The notes beneath the pieces are model-generated. The model saw nothing but the letters and a program-made list of their open reading frames with translations. It was not told the origin of the DNA and searched no databases. The position numbers and the translations under genes were made by a program. From the NCBI GenBank assembly GCA_028023455.1, contig JAQFVV010006274.1:5334001-5398000 (forward strand): 64,000 bases of DNA, given 5' to 3'. This DNA is from Epiperipatus broadwayi. Its lineage: Eukaryota; Onychophora; Udeonychophora; Euonychophora; Peripatidae. Of this stretch, positions 1 to 13,293 are shown in pieces (position 1 is the first letter of the stretch; every line of letters starts with the position of its first letter).

Positions 1-1505
1 TGAGACATGCAACGGAATTAAATTTGTTGAAGAAAGGAAAGGCTTCAGGTAATGATGGAATTATAATTGATATATTAAAAGACGCAGGTGAAGAAATAGA
101 ATTTTTTTAAGCAAAATTATATACCAAAAGTCAAAATGATAAAGATCTACCAGATGATTGGAAGAATGTAGTATTAATATTAATATTTTAAAAAGGTGAT
201 AAAGAAGATATTAGAAACTACAGACCTATCAGCCTTTTATCAGTTTTATACAAACTTTTTACCAAGATAATTACAACTCGTCTACAGAGAATATTAGATT
301 TCCACCAACCAAGAGAACAAGCTGGATTTAAAAGTGGTTTTATTACAGTAGATCATGTCCAGGTATTGAGAGAAGTTATAGAAAGGACAAATTAATATGA
401 GTTTGCCATTATGCTTTGGATTTGTAGATTATGAAAAGGCATTTGATCTATAAACGTTTCTTCAGTGATTAAAGCATTGGATCATCAAGACATAGATCCA
501 GATATTGTCATATTTTAAAGAATGTTTATAAAAATGCAACAGCAATAATTAGATTACATATAGCTTTACATTATAAGTATGATAGGACTATTTAATATTA
601 TTATAATGATACTATGAAAGTCAACTTTGAGAAGGGTGTAAGACAGTTGTGACTCCATATCACCAAAACTTTTTACAGCAGTTTTGTGGATTGAAAGTGA
701 ATCTAAAAGGGTGAAAGTAAATGGAGATTATTTGAGTTATTTAGGTTTTGCAGATGAGGTAGTTGTTTTTGCAAATAATGCTTTAGAGCTGCAGGAAATG
801 TTGCAGGAGTTATCAGATGAAAGTAGGATTAAAGATAAATGTTAAAAAGTCTAAAGTAATGTTCAATGGATTTTCTCGAAATATGAAAATAAATATTGAT
901 TATGATGAGTTAGAAGAAGTTAACAGCTACAAATATTTTGGTCAGATTATTAATATAGATGGAAACATAATGGATGAAATTAAATATAGAATTAAACTTG
1001 GTTGGAGTGCTTTTGGTAGAAATAACTTGATAGTAAAAGGAAATATGCCTTTGTGTTTAAAAAAAAAGGTTTTTAATAAATGTGTTTTGCCAGTATTTGT
1101 TTATGGATCTGAGACTTGAACACTTAATAAAAGAGCAATACAGAGACTTAAAACCACTCAAAGAAGTATGGAGAGATGCATGTTAGGAGTAACAACAAGA
1201 GGTAGAAAACCCAATATATGGCCAAGAGAACAAACAGGTGTTATTGACCTCATTGAAAGAAGTACGAGTCTGAGGTCAAATTGGGCTGGACATATTTCTA
1301 GAAGAGATGATAATATATGGACAATTGAAATCTTAAACTGGATTCCAAGAGATTGTAAAAGACCCAGAAAGAGACCACATGAGAGATGGATGGATGAAAT
1401 AAGAAAGAGTGCAGCGGTGATGTGGAGAAGAGCAGCTAAAGATTGGAGATGGTTTGAACTTGGAGATCCTGCTGCAGTGGATTGATAATGGTTGATGATG
1501 ATATC
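1..1505 (+). mobile_element. RTE-type LINE, copy 1 (3' part, cut by window edge)
   Basis: This is the reverse-transcriptase half of a non-LTR retrotransposon. Reading through stops and frameshifts gives, in order, a finger region (YRPISLLSVLYKLF near 220-255), the motif A region (FVDYEKAFD near 421-448), a decayed motif C (FADE instead of FADD near 745-760), the conserved VNSYKYFGQIIN block, and the C-terminal MERCMLGV...WAGHISRR block seen in RTE/BovB-like proteins. The copy ends in TGATGATGAT just after the stop, as RTE elements typically end in short simple repeats. The same 3' end recurs on the minus strand at 34174, 37273, 59146 and 60666. Clade assignment is from remembered protein motifs, not a search. 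Confidence 0.85.
817..1485 (+). pseudogene. RTE reverse transcriptase C-terminal remnant
   Basis: Two open segments (817-1119 and 1168-1485) lie in the same reading direction and are separated by an in-frame stop after YGSET. Family members continue here with an acidic/aromatic stretch and then MER(S/C)MLGV. The first segment carries the thumb-like GLKINVKKSKVMF block, and the second ends with WRRAAKDWRWFELGDPAAVD and a stop, the usual RTE C-terminus. The gene is inactive because of the stop, of upstream frameshifts, and of the changed catalytic motif (FADE). Confidence 0.8.
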
Positions 1506-2924
1506 TTTTTCGCAGGTGTGTTGTCATGTGTATTGGTTGTTTGAGGTAGAATAGAAGATGAATAGACTGATAAATCCTGAGTTCAAATTTTTCTCTTATA
1601 TATATATAAGAAGCATTCAGCATAAGCAAATTATAAACTATAGTAGAATTAAATTAGTTATCTTAAAGTGGTTAATTGAGTAGTTTAAAAATGTATATAT
1701 TATTATTTCTCTTATAAAAGCATTATTTTGAAGCCAATTGCTTCAATATATATATATATAAGATTTGCCCATACATAAATGTTTGGGTCGAAAGAATGGG
1801 TGATTCATTCCATTTTTTCTAAAATACTATATCTTGTGTCTGGAAAAAAGTGAGAGTATTCATTTATAATTTATCTTTAAAGTGCATGTACATTGGTTTA
1901 ATCGCTAATATCACTATTACAGTATTAAAACAAAGCACTATATAAAACAATATCTCATCACATAATATACATAGTAAAAGTAAGAAAAATTAAGTCTGAT
2001 AAAAATATATAAATATCTAGAAAATAAAGTTACTTTTATAGAGTAACAATTACAATCATATATATATATTCCCACACATACACATAGCACAAAAATTTAC
2101 ATATATAAAATATAGAATAACCATTTCTATTTATATGTAGATAAATTGATAGATTTTATCAACAATACTATAGTTTCACTTAAAATTTTTTTTTATATAA
2201 TTAGAAGTTCAATTAGATTAAAACTTTACATTTCCAAATACTTAACTTTTTCTTTTTTTAAGAAGAAAAAAAAAGATTAAGACAAGATGATGATGTCAGA
2301 GTATTGAATAGGATTTCAGCTGTGGTCCTAAACTATGCATAGTTGTATACTAAACTCTATTTATGGCACTAATACATTAAAGAAACTTGCTAATCTACTA
2401 ACTTATTATTGCTGATCTTTTATCAGTTTTTTCTTGTCAATATAAGACCATCTATAGTTTCAATAAAATTAGTGAGATTTGTTATATCACTTGATCACTT
2501 CATATTTAACTTTTCTAATGAAAAATTAATCACAACTTTCTGGGAGGTGACTGAATTGAGAAATTTAAATATCAATTTATTAAAAGAACCATTGGGATTC
2601 AGTTATCTTTTACAGAAGACTTTTTATTTAAAACTACAATCAGCTTTCAACTGGATATGAAAAACTGGTATAACTTAAATAAAACTAGAATGGTTCAAGA
2701 TAAATGGGTTTATCTTATTTTTACGTGGTAAATATGAAATAACTTACTATTTCTATGGAAAAGAATCAATGAAGCAACTAATTTTATATATCTCAATTTT
2801 CACTTTTCCTAAAAACTAAAAGTGCAATTCTCTTCAAAATATTTCTCTGCACTGCCTAGAAAGTCAACTAAGACAATGAACTTATTAATGATGTATATTA
2901 TTTATTTTTATTGATATATATTGT
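1506..2924. other. AT-rich intergenic DNA
   Basis: I see no coding remnant or paired repeat here. There are short (TA)n runs, and the open frame at 2409-2660 has no recognisable motif. Confidence 0.5.
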
Positions 2925-5900
2925 GACCTTCTGAATGGGCACAAATGATTAAACTGTGTTGGATCAGTAGTGAATAACTGCATTGTATTAAAAAAAATGA
3001 AATAGCCTTAAAATTTTTCTATTAATGGTTCAAAAACATATATGTGGGCTAACTGTGCATTTCGGTTGGAAAATTTTTCAAGCATTTATTGTTATTCTTA
3101 TGTTTGATAGTGCTTAATACAAGGAAGGGGGTGGATTATTACGGAAAGTGTTATGATAGTGGTTAGATTGAGGCAAAGTTGTTTTATTTATTTATAAGAT
3201 AGTGTTGGTGTTTGTTGAATGGTTTTCTGATTTATTATTCATTGACACCCATCCCTTTTACTAATATTATAGCCAGGTTTAACCCATAGACATATTAGGT
3301 ATGTTTTAGTTAGAATAATTTAATATTCACATAGCGTATATGTGTATGAATGTTGTCATTATCTTATTTTCATTTCATATTCTAATTGCAATAAACCATA
3401 TTACACTTATAATAAAACATTTAAATTACAGAAATTATCTTTAATAATTTTGCAAAAATATATTTTCTTTAATGATTAAAGGATATTTGAATTAGTAAAT
3501 TATTTGACCAATTTAAATAATATTATAAACCATTTTATTTAATAGTTGATTGATATTCATTTGTTTCAAAGTTATAAAAAAGTTCTTTTTTTTTTTTTTT
3601 GTTATTTGATTTGATTTAATTGTGAAGGTCAAGATGATTTTTTTTTTTTTTTTAGAAAAGATTTTTTGAATATTAATTAATTGATTAAATGTAAAAAAAA
3701 AATGTGGGAGTTAAGCTTTGGATGATCAGGTGACCTTTTTGATTGGTGGGGGAGATTTTTTTTTTTTTAAACTGATAGCTAATAATAATAATAAAGAAAC
3801 ATTATCTTTTGTAATTTCAACAAGTGTACTTTTTCATTTTCTGCTGCTATCATTTATATCTCTCTTCCAAAACAGTTTAAAGTGAAACTCTCAAATAGTC
3901 TTTTCATGAAGCTCATTATTGGAACTTCAGATGTTTGAGCTTTATAAGAGAATGGCTGAATAGAAATATAAAGGTATCAGTCTTGCCTCTTGTCTAATTA
4001 AAACATTTAAATTAACATTTTCATTTTATTTAAAGATGTCCTTTTATAATATTAAACTTATGTTATTTCATTTACTTTTATTTATCTCCGTTTAAAAAGA
4101 ATACTAAAATGTATGAACTTTATAATTTTTTAAGAACCATGTGTGATGTCTATAATGTTTTGTCATCATGGAAGTATATGCATACTTTTTAAAAAAAATT
4201 TATCTTGATAAGCTATCTGTTTAACTTATATTTTACGTATACAAAAGTGAAGTTAAAATTTAAAAGGATACGTGTACTTGATTATGTGTTTGATATTTAG
4301 TAATTATCGCGGAATCCTAACTTTATATCTTATTTTATGCTTATAAAATAATGTGTTTTATTAAAGAAATATAGATATGACTCACCCAGAATAATTAATT
4401 ACTACTACTTACCAAATATAGATGTCTAAATCGAATAGAAGGACTTGAATATTACATATTTTTGTTTTCTTCGATATACGGATATATGTGTTAATGTTTA
4501 AGGAAATATAAATTGCCTGTGGACAATTATCAGCAACTTATTAAAGTTAATAATGCAAATACCAATCTATAAATTATGAAAGTGAATATTTTCTGCAGAA
4601 AAATATGTTAAGTTATCATTGAATTAAATACCTTAGATGTGCTTAAAAATAAATAACAGAGTATATCAATTAATAGCTGAAACTGTCTTTCCACGTATTT
4701 ATTATTACAAATATTTATCGTTATGTGTGATATATAAGTAAACTCTATTAGCTTATAGCTAAAGGACATTGGAGGTTTACTAAATTAATTGTGAATTATA
4801 ACTGTTTTGTCCTACAAGAAGTTATTTTATGTTTCATATTCATATTTAAACACACTCATTTTGGGATTCATCTCCAGGTTCATTTAGTAAGCTTGAAAAG
4901 GAACTTTGCAAGTGAATATATATTTTTTTTTCTCTCAAGTTTAAAAGAAGAATGACTATTTTTTTTTATTATTATTTATTGTGAATAGTATATACATCAT
5001 AGATAATTAGACAGATTTAGTGTTTTATGTATTTAATATTATATGTTTATTTATTTAATTTGCGAACTTCGAGAACTTCTCAGGATAGCATATCCACAAA
5101 ATGATGAATATGCTGGTAAAATCTTATTGCTTAAGTGTGATTTGTTTACTTTTATTTGAAAGTGAAACATATATATTTTGGGTATATTATTAAAGTTGGT
5201 TCAATTTTATATATCTTTCTTTATCTTGAAGTGAGAATTAATTTCAAGAGTAGCTAGAGAATAAAAAAAAAAAAAAGAAAGAATATTGTGTTAGAGGTAA
5301 TAAAACTTAATTTATTAGATTATTGTTATTTAAAGTATATAAAAAAAACTCGTTCATAATAATTAATATTATTTAAATTTGAAACAACCGAATGTCTTAT
5401 TTAAGCTAAAAGTTTATATTTTAATATGTTATTTATCTATCATAACTTTCGCATATTATATAACTTAGAATTGTTTTTCATACTCTTATTTATACGTTTG
5501 TGTGTCTATTTTGCGCAATTATTATATTTACTTAATAAACATTTAATTTTATAACTATTTCTCAATATAAATTTCAGAGGTTGTCATATTGTAAAGAATT
5601 GAAGGAATGAGTGTTTTATCTGTGTGTATTTATCTGCCAGCGTATAATGCTAGATATGTAGAAGAGCTGTAGAAAAGGAAATTATTCTTGATACGTTCTA
5701 TGTTTGTAGGGATGAAAGATTTTTCCCCTTAGTATATTATCAAGTATTTTGCCATGAGTAGAGTTTATTTAGATTGTATGCATATGTATTATGAAATGAT
5801 ATTTATGAAGTCCAGTGACATTTTCCCATTGTTTGTTTGGTGATGAGAAAAAATTCCACCAATAGTGTATTTCAGATTTAAATAAGTTATTGTTGATGTA

Positions 5901-7560
5901 TTAGTCTTAAAGAGTTTATTCACTCCTCATGTGCTGGATTCCTCTTGAACGTCTAGTTTGTATTATCATAAAAATATAGCTCTGTGTAATTCAGTCAGTG
6001 GTCGATAAATAGTTAATTTAAATTCTTTATTGAATATTAGAATGGATATAGTGTTCTATTTTTTTGGTTGGTCTATGACATTATCCGAAATTAAATAATT
6101 ATTTAATAATTTTTGAATAAATTGATAACGTGTAGAAAAGTTTGTTCTCTTGTATTATTGCATGGGATGTATCACACATGCATAATTTAAATAATATCGC
6201 GTATATAAAATATAATATTGTTAAACTTAAAATAGGAAATAAATGTTTTGAAACGTCTCATATTAATTTCCCACACGTTAGAGATCATCAAAATCATCAG
6301 AATGAATATGATTTTATTGCTATGTCTGAAAAGTGTACTTATTTAAAGCGATTGTTTAATTAAGATTATTTAAAGCTGCTCTCTTGATAGCAAAGTGTAT
6401 ATTGTGCCCAATAATATAATGTCTTATTTATTCAGTGTTGTATATTAATAAAAATTATTTAGATAGCCTGGATATTCAAAGTCAGAATATTAAGGTATAA
6501 TTTGTTTGCTAATTTACGTTTATAAATGTGTCAATAATAAATTATGTAATATGTAATGGGGATAATCCTAAATTTCAATTAATAGATTTATTTGTAAATT
6601 TTAAAATTAAGATAAAAGTTTTATTTTGATATTAATTACATTTAACTAAACCTTAAGTTTAAATAAAAGCTTTGTTTATTATTTAAAAACTGTGTCTCGA
6701 GTTGTTCTTATATGTATTCAAATTCTGGTTTCCACATCTCCATACTTCTTACGTCTATTACAAAATTAAGTATATTATTTTATGGCCTTGATATTAAATA
6801 TGCTAAGATCTGATAATATTGTTTCCTAGATCCAAACATTACATGAAATATTTTACCACTTGATAAACTTATAAAAGTGTTGCCTAGTTAAAGTATTATT
6901 TGGATGATGATGTGAGATTAAAAGATACCCTATCTCCTTCATTATCTGATTGCTAGCCCAGTAAACATTATTCAATTTATTTCATTGTATTTTATTATAA
7001 TTTAGAGTCATAAATTACTGGCTAATATAGTTCTTTAGTCTAACTATGTTATAGATTCCCTGAGATCTGATTTTGTGTTCCTAGATCAACATTGATTCAG
7101 CTTTTTAGATTAAGATGTGCTGAACAATAGAGTTATTTAGTGTTGTGCTTTTCTATTCTGTCAGAGTTATATTGAGCTATTATAGAGTGTAATTGGATGA
7201 TGGAAGAGATCAAATTGAAATTATATTTTGTTAGATGGAATAAATGAAACTCTGCTAGCCTGTATCATTTGGTTAATTAATAAATAAGGTTTATATTTTA
7301 TTTGATAGCTTATAGTATTTCTTCCTTCATTTATTTATATTCTCTATATGTTATGAACTTTCTGTAACCTCCCACTGAGTGAAGCTGTAAGATAAACATA
7401 AGTAAGAGTCTCAGCATTAATTATGAATCAGATAAAGTGATAAATCATTCTATTCATTAATAGAACTGGCACCTAGGGCATTTGCTCATATAATGTTCAT
7501 GAGCGGTGATGTGTGAGTGGGTTATAATATATACAACCCAAATAAGACTATTTCCATCAC
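2925..7560 (+). repeat. Arm A of an ancient inverted duplication
   Basis: Read in reverse complement, this segment aligns over its whole length with 24960-30790. Anchors found by eye: the TGTGCCCATTCAGAAGGTCA block near 2920-2950 against 30750-30775; AAGGCTATTTCATTTTTT near 3010 against 30670; CTGGCAGATAAATACA near 5630-5645 against 28260-28280; the TCATTCTGATGATTT block near 6290-6310 against 27490; AGATCTCAGGGAAT near 7060 against 26680; and CCAGTTCTATTAATGAATAG near 7460 against 25060. The arms differ by many substitutions and small indels. No reading frame is shared, so the duplicated DNA looks non-coding. Confidence 0.85.
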
Positions 7561-10318
7561 ATAACCATGAAAATATTAAATATAATATATGAGTATTTTG
7601 TAGATGACTCATACGATTTTCATGTAAATGTTATTTATGTAGGAATTAAATGAATAGATTTAATTCCCTGATTATAAAGTAAATGACATGAATTTCTTTA
7701 GTGTTTCAAGATTGAAAAGTTGGTTTATGAAGCATGACAACAAGAATATCAGTTTTATTATAACCAGTGATTTAATTTTGCATATATATTACTTTAAAAC
7801 AATTTTAAACAGATTTAAATATTACAATAATTCCTTTTGTCTATACTATTGATTCCCTGCTCTTACATAGATATTTGAAATCTGTGGTGAATATTTAATT
7901 CTAAATATATTAATATTAATTTTTTTAAAGATAATACACATACCTACAAAACATTTTAATTTAAAAATTAGACACATTAAATTATCAACAGAAATAGAAT
8001 AAATACAAAAATAGAATAATGTAATTAATGTAAAAGTCAGTATTGTAATAAATTGAAATGGAGAGAATGTATTAACTTGCACTTTTTATGTTTTGTTTTT
8101 TTCCATTTTATTACATAAGGTAATCACTTCACAGCCTTTTTTTTATTTTAAGGCTGATATTGATTTAAGGTCATTTGAGCAATTATTGAATATTTGTTAT
8201 TTGAAATGATTGGTTAAGATAGGTGTAAATTAAGTTTATCTAATATGTATACCAATGACATAATTGAAGCTAACATTATATACACTAAGACATAAATAAA
8301 AAGATTAATACAAAATAGAATAAACATAATTATGAAAAAGATATAAATTGAGAGAGAGAGAGAGCACTTTATTTAATATACTTAAATCTAAGCAAATGAA
8401 TGTATGTATAAATACATTCATTTATACGACTTATTTTCTTTCATTGCTGAATCAATTATTTCATTTTATCATACAAAATTTTGTCATCATATACTTCATG
8501 CTGTGGTTGTAAACAAAATATTATTTAATAATTGAAGCTGCAATGTAGCAAATGTGTAAAATATTATAACACTTTCATTGTCAATACAACCATATGACTG
8601 ACTGAGTTATTCATGATGTCACTTATACACAAAGATGCATATGAAACTTGTAAATTTAAATTTACAGATTTCTAATATTTGTATTTTAACTTCATCTATG
8701 GAGGACTGCTATTCTTAATTTAAAAATGGATAATAATATAATATCAATACAGAAATATTAAATATATTTCTATTAACAATCAAATAAAGTTCAATTTTTT
8801 TTGTAATTAAAAAATACAATTCAGAACATGCCACAGTAATATTAATAAATATTATATATATATAAACAAACATACAGAAAATAAATTTACATCAATTAGA
8901 ACAATTAATTATTATTATGTGGTTATTATGTACTACAGGTATAAAATTCAGTTTGATATTTTGTGAGTAAATAATAATTACATTAGACAGATAATAATTC
9001 TTTAGGAATTTTATTAAGAATTTTTATTTGATTTTTATTGTGATAATAATAATAATTTAATAAGATAAATGTTATAATTTGCTTGAAATACAAGTTTTTA
9101 TTGTGAGCATTAACCATGACTTTTTTTTTTTTGTAAATGTCTAAAAGAATTTATTTCAAAACTATCTTAATTTAAAATAAGAGTAAAAAAAAAAAATAAA
9201 GCTTATAGTGCAACATTTCATGTGTAAAGGAAACATTAGCAAACATATGTAGCTTTAATTTAATTAAAATAAATTGTACTAAGTAAATATTTAAAATAAT
9301 TATTTTATGTTTATTTACATATATGTTTATATATTATTTAAATTAATGTACATCTCATTTTTTATATATATTAAATAAAGTTTGCCATTAGCCAATTTCA
9401 ATTAACTGCAAAGCTTTCTCTAATGCTCCCCCATAAAGATTTAGCACAAGCCTACTTTCATAATGATTCTTCAAACTTTTTCATTTCAAATTTTTTTTTT
9501 TTGCATTAGATTTTTCCTGAAGATGCATTTTATTGTTTGATATCTAGTCAATTTATTCAGTCAATCTTATTTAAGTTATCTAATTTTTCGGTAATGTCAG
9601 GACATATGTTTGAGTTCAAAATCATATATTATTTTCTTTTCATCTTTATTATTTTCAAAATATGTCTTTTCAGATTTTCCATACTACTTTCTGCAACTTG
9701 CAATCTTTGTTTCACTTTTGAATTCAAACTCAGTATTTCATATCATAAATTCAAAAAGTCACATTAAAAAAAAAAAATCAGTTACTTTGCCTAATTTGCT
9801 GTAAGATGTATTTATTGCCATTTTAATTTATTTCTTTAATTCATATTATTTACTTTAACTATTACTAACTGGCCATCATAAATATAGTTATCCATTTTGA
9901 TATCTTTTTTATTCTTTTAATATCTAGGCAATATAATTCTATTAAACAATGTAGGTTTATTAAAATGTATGTTTTAAGATTAACTTCAAATTAGTTTAAT
10001 TTAGTTGACTTTTTTTTTATTGCAAAGTATCAGGTTAATTTATAGTAAAATTATTATAACTGACAAATCTTTGATGATTAACATGATCATCATTTATTTT
10101 GTACTTTACTTTTCTTTATCTTTAGAAATTTATTTAAAAATCATAGAAAATAATTTGAGAGAAATGTGTAATTTTTTTTTTCTTTCCTAATTTTTCAGTA
10201 ATCTTAAACATATCTTCAGTTCCAAGTATTTTTAGATTATTCACAGACAATATATATAATATTCAAGTCAATATATATATCAAAATACAGTAAAGTTCAC
10301 AAATTATACTTATTTTGT
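7561..10318. other. AT-rich intergenic DNA
   Basis: I see no gene or paired repeat in this stretch. It holds poly-T and AT runs and one GA microsatellite. The open frames here (7846-8082 minus, 9537-9804 plus) are low-complexity. Confidence 0.5.
8350..8364. repeat. (GA)n microsatellite
   Basis: Fifteen bases of uninterrupted GA dinucleotide. Confidence 0.9.
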
Positions 10319-10949
10319 TATCAATAAATATATATATATGTGCTTTGCGCACTGATAATGAATCTATTAAAAATTAAATGTTGCTGCCGAGCACGCTTTC
10401 GGGATATTTCATAGTCCCATATTCATGGCTACTGGAATTTATTTGAGAACTATAATGGTGTTAATGCAAATTTGTGTGAAGATGCTACATAGACCATTTT
10501 CGAGATAGAGAAAAGCAGGCCTCTCTTCTATTGATTGCAGCAGGGTCACCCACTATGTAATAAGCCTCCCTGACTTTGCGTTTAATGTCATTTCTTTCAG
10601 AGCAGATAACACTGGCTGTGGTGGGTAGGAAGGCATGGCCAGTGGCTCTCTCATGCTCAACAAAAATTGAATTGCCTTCAAGTTTAGTTTTGGTCCTGTT
10701 GTAGAGGTATCTATGTTGAGCTACTCTGATTGCAATGTTGGTTTTAGTTTCTCCATAACATGTTGCCATACAGTTTCTTTGGGGGCAGGTGATATTGTAA
10801 ACAACTTGAGGGGTGAGTTCGGGTTTAATCCAGTAGCCATTAATATGGGATTATGAGATATCCCGAAAGTGCGCTCGGCAGCAACATTTAATTTTAAATA
10901 GCTTCATTATCTGTACACAAAACATATATATATATATATTTATTGATTT
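10319..10949 (-). mobile_element. Penelope-like GIY-YIG fragment bounded by inverted repeats (PLE B)
   Basis: The outer about 115 bp on each side are imperfect inverted repeats. Both carry GCTCGGCAGCAACATTTAAT (in one orientation on each side) and both run out into an AATAAATATATATATAT tract. Between them, on the minus strand, lies a GIY-YIG endonuclease remnant. PLEs carry GIY-YIG C-terminal to the reverse transcriptase and often have inverted terminal copies. No reverse transcriptase is visible, so this is either a heavily truncated PLE or a foldback element carrying a PLE segment. The two arms differ at several positions, so it is not a recent assembly fold. Confidence 0.75.
10485..10841 (-). 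pseudogene. PLE GIY-YIG endonuclease domain remnant (PLE B)
   Basis: The open frame enters from the right-hand inverted repeat and reads PQVVYNITCPQRNC, then CYGETKTNIAIRVAQH. This matches the GIY-YIG pattern: VVY for GIY, YGE for YIG, and a basic R in the following helix. A conserved HERATGH histidine block and TASVICSERNDIKRKVREAYYI follow, and the frame ends naturally after SLSRKWSM. An ATG exists at 10769, but it lies inside the domain, after the first GIY strand, so it is not a natural start. The reverse transcriptase that should precede the domain is missing. In this family the domain nicks target DNA for priming. Confidence 0.8.
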
Positions 10950-11216
10950 CAAACGCTAATGAAGTAAAGCTGTGACTATATTTTGTTATATGTATTGATT
11001 TGAATATTACATATATTTTGGAAAGAATACAGATATCAAACTTAATTTATTGCATATATATAGTAAAGCAAATGCCTGTCATCATGGATATGTGATAACA
11101 CTTGATAAGTTTGTATCCATTTTATATATTAACTATCTTATTTGACTGGGCAAAATCCAATTTCTTTCTTCATAAAACTTAAATAAAAATTTAAAAAAAA
11201 TTAGAGTAATATGATT
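10950..11216. other. AT-rich spacer between two PLEs
   Basis: I see no coding or repeat signal apart from short AT runs. Confidence 0.5.
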
Positions 11217-11228
11217 AAATAAAAGTTT
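11217..11228. repeat. Target-site duplication, left side of PLE A
   Basis: AAATAAAAGTTT occurs here and again at 15260-15271, exactly bracketing the palindromic PLE. Confidence 0.75.
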
Positions 11229-11337
11229 CATAAATATTACCAAAATCACACTTTTCTTTATGTTTGCCGTAATATCATATAAATATAATTTATCCAAACT
11301 TCAAACACTTTTAGCAAACTTTATTTGTACATACACC

Positions 11338-11368
11338 TACGTTTCGACTGACCTGCAGTCTTCTTCAG
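11338..11368 (-). ncRNA. Degenerate hammerhead-like motif, PLE A left copy
   Basis: Read on the minus strand: CTGAAGA, an extra A, a GACT...AGTC stem, then GAAACGTA. This resembles the hammerhead core CUGANGA-stem II-GAAA. The extra base and weak stem I argue against activity. It lies in the 3' non-coding part, where hammerheads have been reported in PLEs. Confidence 0.45.
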
Positions 11369-12357
11369 AGCTATGATATAATGAACAAAATAAAAAAACA
11401 ACTATATAATAACACCATAAATTTTTTTTTTTTTTTTTTTAAACAATAACAAAAACATAAAATATATATATTAAAAACCCGAAATAAATAATCAAACCCA
11501 AATAAAACAATTAATATAAAATAAAATGTACTACATAAATGAAAAATAAATATAAATTATACATGTGTATTCTTAACTTTATACATATATACATTCAAGG
11601 ACAACTATTAATCTAAATATTATCTATTTTATTATTATTAACAATCTACTAATTATCTGTATTCTTCATAAACTTAAACTTTATGATTAGTAACTAAAAT
11701 TCTTTTAATTTTAAATCATATTTATTATTTTCTTACTCATTCTTCTTTTAAAATTAATATTTTATATTTATTATTGCTGAATATTTAAAACCTATAAACT
11801 TTATAATCTTTACACTTACTAAGGCTATTCTGATCTTCAAAATAAAATAAGAAAAATCGTTTTTTTCAAAAAATTATCTTATACCCTAGCTCCCTCTATT
11901 ACATATTATTTAAACTAAATATATATCCCCTACAACTCTTTATATATATATATATTTACACTTTAACTTTTATTATATAATACTCATAAATTTATATTAT
12001 ACTTCTTTATATGTTTTTATATATATAAACCCTACAACTTTATTTACATATATATTTTTTTATTTTATATATTTTAACTTTTATCATTATTTTTATATAA
12101 TTCTTATAAAAAAATTTTATACTGTTTTATATGTAAATATTATGCTAAGTTTATTAATTTATTTATTTATTATTATTTAATATCTGTAAATATACCCAAA
12201 TTTATATTCGTATTTAACCTAACCATTTTTATCATCCCCAACTTATTTATTAACAATTATCTCTTTACATATTTACCTCTATATATCTTATTTAATAACT
12301 AAACCAATCTCATCCTAATCCCAGAATCTCTATTAAATTCTGGTTTTATCTTTCTTA

Positions 12358-13251
12358 TTAATATAGCTTTTTTATTTTCCTTTCTTTAATACTTTTTGTA
12401 TATAACTTCATTTTTATTGAACTTTGTGTAAATTTGTGTCCTGTTTCTTTTGTATGTATATATATTGGTGATTTATTATCTGCCATATGTTGTTTTAGTC
12501 TTGTTTTTATAGAATTTTTTGTTTCTCCCACATATTTGTTATCAATCCCACTATCTAGACATTGTTTGCATTTTATCACATATACTCCATTAATTATTTC
12601 TTTATTATCTTTATTATATCCTATGTATTTGTTATCTATCAAATTTAATAGGTTTTCTCTTTTTTTATTAACTATTTTTGTATTAATTATTCTTTTGTAT
12701 CTTTTATTAATCTTCTTTATAATTTTGTTAAATTTATTCACTATGATATTATTATTTGTTTTTATTCCTATATATCTATCTTCATCTTTCTTTTTTCCTT
12801 CACTCTTTTCATTTTTATTTATCTTATACTCTATTTTTCCAATACTTCTTTTAATTATATATACAGGGAAACCATTCATTTTTAATTCATTGATTATTAA
12901 ATCTTTTTGTATATTATAATCTTCTTTCCTTGAACAATACATTGCAGCTCTGTATATTCTTGAATATATACAACTAATTTTATATTTCCTATCAATGTTG
13001 GAAAACCAATTTGTTATTTTGTTACCAATATTATTCTTTTTATAAACACTTGTCTCAATACACCATTTTTTATCTATCAATTTCTTTTGAAACATTATAT
13101 CCAGATATGCAATTTTATTATTCTCTTCCTTCTCAACTGTAAATTTTATATTCTCTTCTATTTTATTAATATCATTAATAAACCAGCTTATTTGTCTTTG
13201 GCTTTTATTAAAAATCATTAAATAATCGTCTACATATCTGTTAAAAAACAA
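12358..13251 (-). pseudogene. PLE reverse transcriptase (C-terminal part) plus GIY-YIG, left copy
   Basis: This is an open frame of 297 codons, the longest in the window. It opens just upstream of RYVDDYL, the catalytic motif C of PLE reverse transcriptases (residues 5-11), so the finger and palm parts with motifs 1 to B are missing. The thumb/linker is lysine- and asparagine-rich. GIY-YIG follows as GVYVIKCKQC (about residues 222-231) and YVGETK (about 239-244), with the helix arginine in KTRLKQH and then a HTKETGH block. The apparent start is a TTG at the truncation edge, not a genuine initiator. A one-base deletion near 12370 ends the frame early (KKLY) where the right copy continues for about 20 more codons. 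Confidence 0.85.
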
Positions 13252-13255
13252 AGGA

Positions 13256-13289
13256 AATTTGTAATTTGAAAAACAGAAAATAAAAATGC
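13256..13289. other. Centre spacer of the PLE A palindrome
   Basis: This 34-bp non-palindromic stretch lies between TCCTTTG and its mirror. Mirror coordinates sum to 26545 on both sides of it. Confidence 0.85.
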
Positions 13290-13293
13290 TCCT

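Noticed and set aside
12434-12919. 161-codon plus-strand frame as a membrane protein
   Set aside because: It is the antisense of the PLE linker. The Leu/Ile/Ser-rich translation comes from the lysine/asparagine codons on the other strand.
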